In this document: positions 17,948-26,175 of the stretch, piece by piece
Position numbering within the stretch: the first letter of the stretch is position 1
Layout: each line of letters starts with the position of its first letter
NCBI GenBank assembly: GCA_021202275.1
Contig: JAJQDI010000028.1
Location: forward strand, 173,771-237,770
DNA length: 64,000 nucleotides
Reading direction: 5' to 3'
From: Bacteroides sp.
GTDB taxonomy: Bacteria; Bacteroidota; Bacteroidia; Bacteroidales; Bacteroidaceae
Position numbers and translations under genes: made by a program
Notes under the pieces: model-generated
The model's input: the letters and a program-made list of their open reading frames with translations, nothing else
Databases searched by the model: none
What the model was told of the DNA's origin: nothing

Positions 17948-18766
17948 TTAAGGGTTCACGATATCAGCATAGGAGAATATGGTATGTATGCGGGACGTTG
18001 AATAAGCAGCAAAATAGCCGAGGCATCCTCCTGTAAAATTGTCTATCGGATTCGTACTGGCTGTGTCGCTCAATCCTACGGAAAAAAGGTAATCGTAGGT
18101 ACGTTTATCTATGGTTTGCAACTCTATTTCGATCACATCGCCTTCATACAGGATATCGTCCCAGTCGTCTTCCTTGTTGTCTTCAGCCATTTTTTCGGTC
18201 ATACACACAATATCTACTGTGATGTCTCTGCCGTCATTTCCGCGGTCGTGCATCACATTCCAGCGGTAGTTTTCTCCGTTACGGTATATCCGGTAACAAT
18301 AGTAATTCTCTTCATCGGGTATATCCCGGAAAGAAAAAGTCATTATCACAAATCTTTGTCCCATTACCTTCAGCCACTGAAAATAGAGTTCATCTATTCC
18401 GGCAGCATCGTGCATAAAGGATTCGGAAGTAAATTCTTTCTCACCGACGGTAACTTTCAGTGTATAATTCTCTCCGACCGTTCCCGTCAATCCGTTTGCC
18501 CGGTAATATCCATCGGTCCCGAAAGCAAGCTGGAAGTGGTCACCGTTCTCTGTAGTTATGGTAACTGTGGCGTTGTCCTGCGGTGTGGGTTCACTTCCGT
18601 CGTCCATATCCTTTGTCAGTGTGACAAGCACCTCCGTTACTTCATTCGTGATGCGGCCTTCCACCACATGGATGGGATCTACGGAACGATATCCGATTTC
18701 AATCTCTTTTTCACATGCCGTAAAAAAGAAAAGCAGACCTGTGATGATATAAAGTTTATTTTTCAT
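17948..18766 (-). CDS. DUF4249 lipoprotein
   Basis: A 272-residue lipoprotein: signal peptide with lipobox FFTAC (Cys about residue 18), then a beta-rich N-terminal domain (HVVEGRITNEVTEVLVTLTKDM) and the conserved DUF4249 ending with GGCLGYFAAYS. DUF4249 proteins are encoded with TonB receptors in Bacteroidetes and presumably act as surface or periplasmic partners, by analogy with SusD, though no ligand is known. The gene begins 5 bp after the receptor stop, showing tight coupling. Confidence 0.86.
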   Translation of the reverse strand: MKNKLYIITGLLFFFTACEKEIEIGYRSVDPIHVVEGRITNEVTEVLVTLTKDMDDGSEPTPQDNATVTITTENGDHFQLAFGTDGYYRANGLTGTVGENYTLKVTVGEKEFTSESFMHDAAGIDELYFQWLKVMGQRFVIMTFSFRDIPDEENYYCYRIYRNGENYRWNVMHDRGNDGRDITVDIVCMTEKMAEDNKEDDWDDILYEGDVIEIELQTIDKRTYDYLFSVGLSDTASTNPIDNFTGGCLGYFAAYSTSRIHTIFSYADIVNP

Positions 18767-18771
18767 GACGG

Positions 18772-21069
18772 TTAAAATTTAAAACTGTAAGTGACCGAGG
18801 GAATAATTCCAAAAAGGGAGGTCTGTACCGCTTTACTTCCCGATGGCTTGCTATCGTCGTCCTCAAACGAGATAATGAAAGGATTGTAGTGACAATACGC
18901 GTTGTACAACCCGAACGACCATTCACGGGTATATCGTTTTTTCACTTTGGTATGGGTGGCACTGATGTCCAGCCGATGATAGGCAGGGGCGCGGTAGCCG
19001 TTGCGTTCGGCATAATAATAGATCGTTTCGCCGTTAACTGTATATTTCGCGCTTGGAGCCGTGAGGGCCTGCCCGGTGTTATAGACCCATGTCGCTGCCA
19101 TTTGCCATCCCCGGGGAAGTTCGTACATCCCTACCACCGATATATCGTGCCGACGGTCGTTCCCGGCAGTGTACCATTGGTCATTATTTATTCCGGGAAT
19201 TTTATTGTCCGACCAGGAAAGTGTATAGGAAACCCATCCGGTGATCCGCCCTGTATTTTTGCGGGCATACATTTCCATTCCGTACGAACGCCCTTTGCCC
19301 GGGAGAATGATCCTTTCGATCTCTATTTCGGAGTTGAAGGATTTGCCGTCTTTGTAGTCCAGTACGTTACGGATCGACTTGTAATATCCTTCCGCTGAAA
19401 ATTCATATTTCTGATTACCGGTAAGTGCTACATACCCGAGACTGAACTGGTCCGCGGTCTGCGGTTTCACATGGTTACTGCTCATCGTGTAACGGTCCAT
19501 GGGGAGGGACATACTTTGTACCCTGAGTGCATGGATATTCTGTGAGGTCCGGCTGTATCCCGCTTTGAGGCTCTGATTCCGGCTGATGCTGTAATTCAGA
19601 CTGGCCCGCGGTTCCAGTACCAGGTAAGTTTTAACAAAATCGCCCCATTTGTATGCCAGCGTTTCTACGATATCTCCGTTGGTGTCGAGCCGGTAATAGG
19701 GTGAACCTCCGAGTGCGGAAAAGGCATTCAGTCTCAATCCTGCCGACACTGTAAGGTGATCCGCGGCTTTCCAGTCTTCGTTGAGCCACAAGGAATTTTC
19801 CCAGGCATACCGTCTTTCCTTTTCCCGGTAATTATTCAGGTCCCACTCGGCAGATTTCAGGTCGTTGTAATGCGATTCGAACCCGAATTTCAATGTATGG
19901 CGGCTGTGGGCCGACCAGGTCAGATCTTCCCGTACCCCATACTTGCGGATATGGGTATCTAAGCTGTTGTTGATATCGAGTATTTCAATGCTGTTATCGG
20001 AAATGTAGGACGACAGGATCAGGGAGGTGTTGGCATGCAGTCGGTCACTGAAACGGTGGTACCACCTGAAGGTCGATGCCACATTTCCCCATTTCATGGA
20101 CACGAGATCTTCCAGTCCCATATTATCCCGGCCGATAAAGAAAGAGACGAAGAGGTTGTCGTTATCGGTAATTTTATAGTTTACCTTGGCATTTATATCG
20201 TAAAAATTCAGGGTATTGTCTTTGTAATCCTCCGTCAGTTTCAGGAACATATCCAGATAACTCCGTCGGGCAGATACAAAAAAGGAGGCCTTCTCCCGGG
20301 CGATGGGCCCTTCCACGTTTATTTTCGCAGAGAGCAGGCCCACACTTCCGTTCCATTTATAGTCGTGCATATTCCCTGTTTTGGTATGGATATCGAACAC
20401 AGAAGAAACGGCACCGCCGAACTGAGCGGGGATCTGACCTTTATAGAGGGAGGCGTTGGTGAGTGCGTCGTCGTTGAAAGTGGAGAAAATACCTATCAGA
20501 TGTCCGGCATTGTATATGGTGGCATCGTCGAGCACGATCAGGTTCTGCACTGCCGTTCCGCCCCTTACCTGAAAGCCGCTCGAACCGTCTCCCTCGGATT
20601 TGACTCCCGGCAGTAGTTGCAGTGAGCGTATGATGTCGCGTTCACCCAACAGAGAAGGCATCTTAGCCATTTCCGAGATCTCGATTTTTTCCACACCGAT
20701 CAGCACGTTGTCCAGTTTTTCCCGTACAGACCGGGCATTCACTACTACTTCTTCGATCAGGTGGCTTCCTTCGGTCAGGGTTACGGTCCATTCCTGACCC
20801 GATTGCAGATCTATCTCTAACTCAAGCGTTTCATAACCGATAAATGAAAAGACAAGCGTTTGTGTGCCTGGCGGAACATCTATAGAAAAACGTCCTTCCG
20901 GATCTGTATTTGTACCGTTGGCAGGAAATTCTTTATTGGAGACCGTTACACCCGGCATGGGTTGGCGATCCGATCCGTCGATCACTTTTCCCTTTACAGT
21001 ATATCTTGTCTGTGCTACGCAGGGAACGACCGGGAACATAAGTAAAAGTAACAGAAGTATTTTATTCAT
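18772..21069 (-). CDS. TonB-dependent receptor with carboxypeptidase-like N-terminal domain
   Basis: A 765-residue outer-membrane receptor. A signal peptide (MNKILLLLLLMFPVVPCVAQ) is followed by a CarboxypepD_reg-like Ig fold (YTVKGKVIDGSDRQPMPGVTV, about residues 23-110), a plug (LLPGVKSEGDGSSGFQVRGG, about 152-171) and a beta-barrel ending in Phe (SVTYSFKF). Together with DUF4249 it forms a ligand-uptake pair. It lies 67 bp downstream of the TetR gene, whose double operator likely controls the whole operon. The transported ligand is unknown. Confidence 0.93.
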   Translation of the reverse strand: MNKILLLLLLMFPVVPCVAQTRYTVKGKVIDGSDRQPMPGVTVSNKEFPANGTNTDPEGRFSIDVPPGTQTLVFSFIGYETLELEIDLQSGQEWTVTLTEGSHLIEEVVVNARSVREKLDNVLIGVEKIEISEMAKMPSLLGERDIIRSLQLLPGVKSEGDGSSGFQVRGGTAVQNLIVLDDATIYNAGHLIGIFSTFNDDALTNASLYKGQIPAQFGGAVSSVFDIHTKTGNMHDYKWNGSVGLLSAKINVEGPIAREKASFFVSARRSYLDMFLKLTEDYKDNTLNFYDINAKVNYKITDNDNLFVSFFIGRDNMGLEDLVSMKWGNVASTFRWYHRFSDRLHANTSLILSSYISDNSIEILDINNSLDTHIRKYGVREDLTWSAHSRHTLKFGFESHYNDLKSAEWDLNNYREKERRYAWENSLWLNEDWKAADHLTVSAGLRLNAFSALGGSPYYRLDTNGDIVETLAYKWGDFVKTYLVLEPRASLNYSISRNQSLKAGYSRTSQNIHALRVQSMSLPMDRYTMSSNHVKPQTADQFSLGYVALTGNQKYEFSAEGYYKSIRNVLDYKDGKSFNSEIEIERIILPGKGRSYGMEMYARKNTGRITGWVSYTLSWSDNKIPGINNDQWYTAGNDRRHDISVVGMYELPRGWQMAATWVYNTGQALTAPSAKYTVNGETIYYYAERNGYRAPAYHRLDISATHTKVKKRYTREWSFGLYNAYCHYNPFIISFEDDDSKPSGSKAVQTSLFGIIPSVTYSFKF

Positions 21070-21136
21070 TATTGTTTTTTATTGCACAGGGTTTGTCGCA
21101 TTTAAACCACTGTAAATGACAGGTGAAAATAAGTTT

Positions 21137-21763
21137 TTATATCCGTAACCAGTTTATAATGATTTCCACATTCATTTTTTTTCGTTTTTCCAGCATCTTT
21201 TTTCTATCGTCTTCTTCAACAGCCACACCGGACAAAGCCTGATGATTTAGAAAACAGAAGCTATTCAGGGAAACGATACTGAATATTAGGTCGTGGGGAT
21301 CGACACAACGGATCGTACCTTTTTTCACTTCCTTATCCATATCTTTTTTCAGTTTCACAAGAACATCTTTGATTTTATCCTGGATAGAATGGGTCACTAT
21401 ATCCCGCAGGGACGGATTACGGAGGGTTTCCAGAATAATGAATCCCGGGATTTTATTGTTTTCAGCCATAAAATCAAAATGCTGCTCAATGTGTTTTTGG
21501 ATCTTCTCCAGGAAAGGAAGATCTTCGTGGAGATTGAAAAGCAGTAATTGGTGCATCATCTTTGCTTTATCTTCAAAGATCCTGTGAAAGAGTTTCTCCT
21601 TGCTTTGAAAATAGTAATGTAACATCGCATGATTGACTCCCGCGCGTTTGGCTATTTCGGTGGTACGGGCTTTCTCATACCCTTTCTCCAGAAATTCTGC
21701 CTCGGCAGCTTCCAAAATAAGCTGTTGGTTGTTTATACTTTTCGGACACATCGGACATTCCAT
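21137..21763 (-). CDS. TetR family repressor of the TonB/DUF4249 operon
   Basis: A 208-residue TetR protein: HTH TTEIAKRAGVNHAMLHYYFQ (about residues 33-52) and SKEKLF, then an all-helical C-terminal domain. The N terminus carries MECPMCPKS, a short Cys pair, unusual for TetR. Two near-identical 16-bp palindromes overlap and flank its own promoter (21791-21806, 21829-21844), so autorepression is likely. It is the first gene of the operon and probably senses the ligand handled by the receptor. Confidence 0.9.
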   Translation of the reverse strand: MECPMCPKSINNQQLILEAAEAEFLEKGYEKARTTEIAKRAGVNHAMLHYYFQSKEKLFHRIFEDKAKMMHQLLLFNLHEDLPFLEKIQKHIEQHFDFMAENNKIPGFIILETLRNPSLRDIVTHSIQDKIKDVLVKLKKDMDKEVKKGTIRCVDPHDLIFSIVSLNSFCFLNHQALSGVAVEEDDRKKMLEKRKKMNVEIIINWLRI

Positions 21764-21773
21764 AAATTCACGG

Positions 21774-21844
21774 CAAAGATATATTTTTATTTAACAGCTC
21801 TGTTAATTGAACTGATTTTTGGCTTTAATTAACAGGGTTGTTAA
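21774..21844 (-). promoter_or_regulatory. Promoter and double TetR operator
   Basis: The minus-strand -7 TATCTTTG is at 21774-21781. Upstream lie TTAACAGCTCTGTTAA (21791-21806, perfect palindrome) in the spacer/-33 region and TTAACAGGGTTGTTAA (21829-21844), with centres 38 bp apart. The arrangement fits two TetR dimers blocking RNA polymerase. Confidence 0.7.
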
Positions 21845-21891
21845 ATGGCGTGACTTTTTAGGTGACCCCTGCTTTTTCCTCTCGCCGTTGT

Positions 21892-21945
21892 GAAATCCCG
21901 GAATCACAGATGCTCATTCTGGGATTTCCCGGTTGTTCTTTTTTA
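21892..21945 (+). terminator. Hairpin with T tract in the tetR-MFS intergenic region
   Basis: Stem of 13 bp with one mismatch (21892-21904 / 21916-21928, GAAATCCCGGAAT) followed by TTCTTTTTTA. It may insulate the MFS gene. The rest of 21945-22379 shows no supported gene or repeat. Confidence 0.45.
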
Positions 21946-22379
21946 CTGATCTCTCTTTTGTATCCATTGCATACAGATCAGATCCTGTTTCCGCCACCAA
22001 TGGATTACCTGTAAGCCTGGATTTTTTATGAGATTCGCAAAAGTTATTCTGATCATTTTACACATTTGCCGCCGGTTGTCCTGTACGTGTTTGTACCTCT
22101 GTCTGCCTTTCCGGGAAAAGGGCTTATGCGTGTATGGAGTTGCACCACAGCCGCACAGCCTGTATGTGGTAGATTTTTTCATATACCCGGAAACCACAGA
22201 GGCGGGTTACCGGTCTTTCCTATGGATGGGCATTTTTATTTCCTGGTATCTGATCTGTCTGGTGGACAAAAGTGGATGGATAAAAGAGGCAGGATGAAGA
22301 CAACAAATGGACTTTTTGTATGTTTCTACAAAAGGTGTTGCTTTGCAGCTATCTGTATCAGAAAAGACAGAGAGAGAAA

Positions 22380-23636
22380 ATGGAGTTTCATAATGCATTC
22401 AGGGTTTTCAGGTCGTACAATTACCGCCTGTTCTTTACGGGACAGCTCATTTCCCGTATCGGGATGTGGATGCAGCGTACAGCGGTGATCTGGATCATGT
22501 ATACGATGACCGATTCTGTGCTTATGGTGGGACTGGCCACATTTGCCGAGCAGTTTCCCTCTTTTCTGCTTTCGCCTGCCGGGGGGATCACTGCCGACCG
22601 CTACAACCGCTACCGGGTATTGATGGTGACGCAGGTGACATCTGCGTTGCAGGCTGTGGCACTGACAATTACCTATCACATGGGATATCATTCGCTGGAA
22701 CTTCTGCTGTCGTTGAGCCTGGTATTGGGAATAGCCAATGCTTTTGATATTCCTGCCCGTCAGGCCATGGTCAATGAGATCGTGGAAGATAAAAAGGATC
22801 TGCCGAGTGCCATTGCCATGAACTCTTCCGTGAACAATCTGACCCGTCTGCTGGGTCCTGCGCTGGCAGGGATCGTGTTGGCAAAGTATGGGGCTACGAT
22901 CTGTTTCCTGACCAACGCGGTCAGTTTCATCGCGGTGATTGTCTGTCTGTCCCTGATGAAGTATTCTCACCGGTCGCCCGACAGGATAAAGAAAAATGCA
23001 TGGGCAGAGTTCCGGGAAGGTTGGCAATATACAAAGAGGCAGTCTGAGATCCGGCAGACCTTGCTGCTGGCAGCTTCGGTGAGTCTGTTGGTCTCTACCT
23101 ACAATACTTTGCAACCCTACTTTGCCAAAAATATTTTCAGTGGCGATGCCTCTACGTATGGCTACATTACCGCCGCTACGGGTATGGGAGCATTAGTCAG
23201 TACACTTTATATTGCTTCCCAACAGAGCAACAGACTGTTGAAGAAAATACTGCTCAATAATCTTTTTATACTGGGAGCGGGACTGATCCTGATGTCCTTT
23301 GTCCGGATCGAAGGGCTTTATCTGGTGATGAGTTTTATCTGCGGGTTCGGTACGATGTCCGTAGTGCCTATATGCAATACCATTGTGCAGACTACTTCCA
23401 ATCCGCAGGTACGGGGGCGGGTACTCGGATTCTTTGCCATGGCCACATTGGGGACTTTGCTATTAGGGAGTCTGTTGGTCGGATGGATCGCGGAATTTAT
23501 CAGCGCGGAACACGTGCAATTGATACAGGGAATGATTTGCCTCATCATTGCCGGATCGTTTGCCCGGTTTCTGCGGAAACCACCTCCGTTACCGGATATT
23601 CCACCTGAGGAAGACAGGCATTCGCTGTCGGTGTAG
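22380..23636 (+). CDS. MFS exporter (EntS-like, MFS_3)
   Basis: A 418-residue major facilitator with about 12 membrane helices. The start at ATG 22380 (MEFHNAFRVFRSYNYRLFFT) matches the family's N terminus; an upstream in-frame ATG would add 20 unlikely residues. GGITADRYNRYRVL (about 70) is the loop 2-3 motif A, and DIPARQAMVNEIV is a hallmark of the EntS/MFS_3 group that exports siderophores or drugs. No siderophore genes are nearby, so the substrate is open. The C-terminal tail is a short charged cytosolic segment. Confidence 0.9.
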   Translation: MEFHNAFRVFRSYNYRLFFTGQLISRIGMWMQRTAVIWIMYTMTDSVLMVGLATFAEQFPSFLLSPAGGITADRYNRYRVLMVTQVTSALQAVALTITYHMGYHSLELLLSLSLVLGIANAFDIPARQAMVNEIVEDKKDLPSAIAMNSSVNNLTRLLGPALAGIVLAKYGATICFLTNAVSFIAVIVCLSLMKYSHRSPDRIKKNAWAEFREGWQYTKRQSEIRQTLLLAASVSLLVSTYNTLQPYFAKNIFSGDASTYGYITAATGMGALVSTLYIASQQSNRLLKKILLNNLFILGAGLILMSFVRIEGLYLVMSFICGFGTMSVVPICNTIVQTTSNPQVRGRVLGFFAMATLGTLLLGSLLVGWIAEFISAEHVQLIQGMICLIIAGSFARFLRKPPPLPDIPPEEDRHSLSV

Positions 23637-24198
23637 AAGAGGAATGTTTCTTTTGTCTGAAATGTTTTGTTCAGGTCTGGCTTCTCCGGTGAACTGTTTT
23701 ATGTTACCACACGTGTCCGGTTGCGATAGCACACAGCCGGAAAGAGATCCTGGAATGATCTTTTCCGGATCATTATTCTTTCCGGGCAATATAAGATATT
23801 TTTTCCTGTTCTTCGTCCGGCAGGTAATCATACTCTGTCTGCATACCGTTTTTTCTCTGTACCAGTCGTACCGAGTGGCCAAACCTACTCATGTAGTGGC
23901 ATCGGTGACACGTATGGTGAAGTGTATGGATGAAATGTCTGAAATACGGAGTTTGTTGTATGAAAGGTAGGGGAATGAGAGGACAGGTAAAAAAACTTGT
24001 TGTTGCTGGCCGAAGAATAGATCTGCGACAAACGAAGATAAAAATAGAAAACACAAGATATAGAATAAGACCGTTTTGCAACGAAAGAAAAAAAAGATAA
24101 TTTGTTCAATAAACCGGACTGCTTCTTTCCGGTATATATATTTATTTGTATATTTGGTGTCTACAGATCTTAAGTATACATTAAACCCAGGAATATCG
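23637..24198. other. Intergenic stretch with no supported gene
   Basis: No credible coding frame. A hairpin AATGATC/GATCATT (23754-23774) with a weak T-rich tail may end the MFS transcript. A -7 element TATATTTG at 24149-24156 on the plus strand precedes the next small gene. Confidence 0.4.
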
Positions 24199-24483
24199 AT
24201 GAGTTTCGCAGGACATGTCTTTGATATGATAAACCGGAGCCGGCAGAACCGGGAGCTGCTGAACCTCCGGTGGGAGCGGGCAAAAGGAAAAAAGAAAGCT
24301 ATGGGTTTTGGCAGCCAGATAGGTCCTGACGTGACACTGGAGGAGTATGAACGCATCAATGGTGAGTTGAAAGAACGGGAAAGGGAGCAGGAAAGGTATA
24401 TTTTCCGCACTACGATAAAGATCGTAATCGTGGGGTTTATACTTCTTTTGATTGTTATCTGTATGATTTTGTTCTTATTTTGA
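24199..24483 (+). CDS. Small conserved Bacteroidales membrane protein, function unknown
   Basis: A 94-residue protein beginning MSFAGHVFDMINRSRQNREL; a longer frame upstream is rejected because it would prepend a poorly conserved Lys/Tyr-rich tail and the -7 element at 24149-24156 fits the shorter start. The middle is charged and helical (LEEYERINGELKERERE) and the C terminus is a single hydrophobic helix (about residues 72-94). I recognise the N-terminal block as recurring in Bacteroides and relatives, but no function is known. It sits between the MFS and AraC genes on the same strand. Confidence 0.65.
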   Translation: MSFAGHVFDMINRSRQNRELLNLRWERAKGKKKAMGFGSQIGPDVTLEEYERINGELKEREREQERYIFRTTIKIVIVGFILLLIVICMILFLF

Positions 24484-24548
24484 AACAGGTAGTTTCCAGG
24501 AGGTTTTGCATATAAATTCCGTTTTTTGTATGTTTCTGCATGGTTCCT

Positions 24549-24627
24549 TATAGTTGTAAAATATAAGATGCGCCTCAGCATAGCTGAAATAAACTTTGCT
24601 CTGCCTCCGGCTTTCGCTATAGTTGTA
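24549..24627. repeat. Dispersed intergenic repeat (GCCTCAGCATAGCTGAAATA type), copy 1
   Basis: An element with 10-bp terminal direct repeats TATAGTTGTA (24549-24558 and 24618-24627). The interior contains GCCTCAGCATAGCTG and TTTGCTCTGCCTCCGGCTTT. A diverged relative occurs at 35738-35862. Elements of this type are common between genes in Bacteroidales. Confidence 0.6.
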
Positions 24628-24670
24628 TCCGAATGATAAACTCATTTTTTGTAATCACATATATACATAT

Positions 24671-25495
24671 ATGGAGAATAAATATAGAGAGTCTTTGTTT
24701 TTCAACTACTCCGATATCTTTTTCAGTTACTACTTCAACAACGATACCAGTTGTACGCATATGGCTCAGAATCACTCGATGAGTTATGTATACTCCGGCG
24801 AGATGGTGTTGCAGGAAAAAGACCGGGAAGTGGTAGTCCGCAAAGGAGAATGTGTGTTTATCCGGCGGGACAACCGGGTGGTGATCAACAAACGTCCGGT
24901 GGAGGACGAACAATACCGGGGTATCTTTATGATGTTTACCCGCAAGTTCCTGAGGGAGTTTTTCCAGAAGCTGGAGAAATCTGCTGTTCCGCACGAGGTA
25001 CAACCGTTGGAACGCAGTGTGATCAAATTGCCCGGCTCTCCTGAGATCGAGAGCCTGTTCCGTTCGATGGTTCCTTATTTCGATCCGGCCATCCAACCGC
25101 GTGAAGAATTTATGCAGTTGAAATTAGTGGAGGGGGTATATACGTTGCTCCATGTGAATGAGCGGTTTTTTCCGGTCTTGTTTGACTTCAATGAACCCTG
25201 GAAAATGGATATCCTGGAGTTCCTGAACGAGAACTATATGTATGATCTGTCCATGGAGCAGATCGCTCATTTTACCGGACGTAGTTTATCTACTTTCAAA
25301 CGGGACTTTAAGAAAATAAGTGACCTGACTCCGCAGAAATGGCTGATCCGGAAACGGTTGGATGTTGCCTATGAGAAGATACAGGAGGCTCATCTGCCAG
25401 TCACGGAGGTCTATGCGGATGTAGGATTCAAGAACCTGTCGCATTTTTCCACAGCGTTTAAAAAGCAGTTTGGGGTTTCACCTACAGGGGTATAG
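24671..25495 (+). CDS. AraC family transcriptional regulator
   Basis: A 274-residue regulator from ATG 24671 (MENKYRESLFFNYSDIFF); an in-frame start at 24623 would add 16 residues. The N-terminal half is a cupin-like sensing domain (VYSGEMVLQEKDREVVVRKG); the C-terminal hundred residues hold the paired HTH (MEQIAHFTGRSLSTFKRDFK and VTEVYADVGFKNLSHFSTAF), typical of AraC/XylS. It follows the dispersed repeat. Targets are not evident; the upstream MFS gene or the convergent efflux operon are possibilities. Confidence 0.9.
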   Translation: MENKYRESLFFNYSDIFFSYYFNNDTSCTHMAQNHSMSYVYSGEMVLQEKDREVVVRKGECVFIRRDNRVVINKRPVEDEQYRGIFMMFTRKFLREFFQKLEKSAVPHEVQPLERSVIKLPGSPEIESLFRSMVPYFDPAIQPREEFMQLKLVEGVYTLLHVNERFFPVLFDFNEPWKMDILEFLNENYMYDLSMEQIAHFTGRSLSTFKRDFKKISDLTPQKWLIRKRLDVAYEKIQEAHLPVTEVYADVGFKNLSHFSTAFKKQFGVSPTGV

Positions 25496-25509
25496 ACTCC
25501 TTCGTTCCA

Positions 25510-25558
25510 CCACAGGTCGATTTACCGTCGGTCTGTTGTTATATCCTTTACGGGGAAC
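25510..25558 (-). repeat. Second copy of the 49-bp dispersed element
   Basis: Aligned with the reverse complement of 6706-6754 it keeps CCACAG, TTTACC, CGG, TATATCC and CGGGGAAC blocks; by eye about three quarters of positions match. It sits in a 380-bp gap between the AraC gene and the efflux operon. Confidence 0.5.
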
Positions 25559-25762
25559 ACAGAGAGCATGGTTGCGGTGGAAAGTGAAGCGCCCTGTTTA
25601 CACCAGGTAAATAGGAGGGCTGCGTTGGAGAGCAAGGGGCAAAGGAAAGGGAAGAAAAAATCATTTGTTTTTCTTGACCGGGCCGGCAGAGTTGTCTTTT
25701 CTTATTTGCAGACGGCATGCTCCTCTACAAATAAACAACGCTGTCGTGCCCGGATTTAAGAG

Positions 25763-25788
25763 GCTATCACCGGGATAGCGGTTTTTAT
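25763..25788 (+). terminator. Candidate terminator
   Basis: Stem GCTATC/GATAGC with loop ACCGG, followed by GGTTTTTATTT. It is 270 bp past the AraC stop, so its assignment to that gene is tentative. Confidence 0.4.
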
Positions 25789-25875
25789 TTCATCAGACAC
25801 TTCTTCTGGTGTCGGAACGGTTCGGCCCGGCCCGGTGGTCTTTCAGATACCGGTGTATATTCTGATCAGGTAGTT

Positions 25876-26169
25876 TCAGATCATATCCTCTACCGGGAGC
25901 ACAAATGCCCGGAGTCCCTGTTGCTCCGTCTTCTTATCCAGACGTTTCAGCAGCGTAAGCAACTGCGGCACCTTCTCCGGTCCGATGATCGTCCATATCG
26001 AATGGTTGAGCGTGGGCCAGGCGTGGCTGCCGTAGTGAGGTTCGCCGGTATGCGAACCTCTGCCTCTGACATCTTCCTGGTGGGTAAACCCCCGGATGTT
26101 GCAATATTCCAGGATAGAGAGGACCGACTCGTAATAGGCCTGATTGAATACAATATATACTGCTTTCAT
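25876..26169 (-). CDS. PG0541-type transporter-associated PII-like protein
   Basis: A 97-residue protein (MKAVYIVFNQAYYESVLSIL) with GRGSHTGEPHYGSHAWPTLN in the middle and a PII-like alternation of strands and helices. It matches the small proteins encoded immediately after AcrB-type pumps in Bacteroidetes (PG0541 family). By analogy with PII it might sense a ligand and gate the pump, but that is inference. It begins 6 bp after the RND gene and is the last gene of the operon. Confidence 0.78.
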   Translation of the reverse strand: MKAVYIVFNQAYYESVLSILEYCNIRGFTHQEDVRGRGSHTGEPHYGSHAWPTLNHSIWTIIGPEKVPQLLTLLKRLDKKTEQQGLRAFVLPVEDMI

Positions 26170-26175
26170 GACATT

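Noticed and set aside
22028..22488. Short plus-strand frames before the MFS gene
   Set aside because: Overlapping frames, aromatic-rich without family pattern, and the second runs into the MFS gene in another frame.
23548..24081. Frames in the MFS downstream gap
   Set aside because: Competing frames on both strands, none with a plausible start context or domain.
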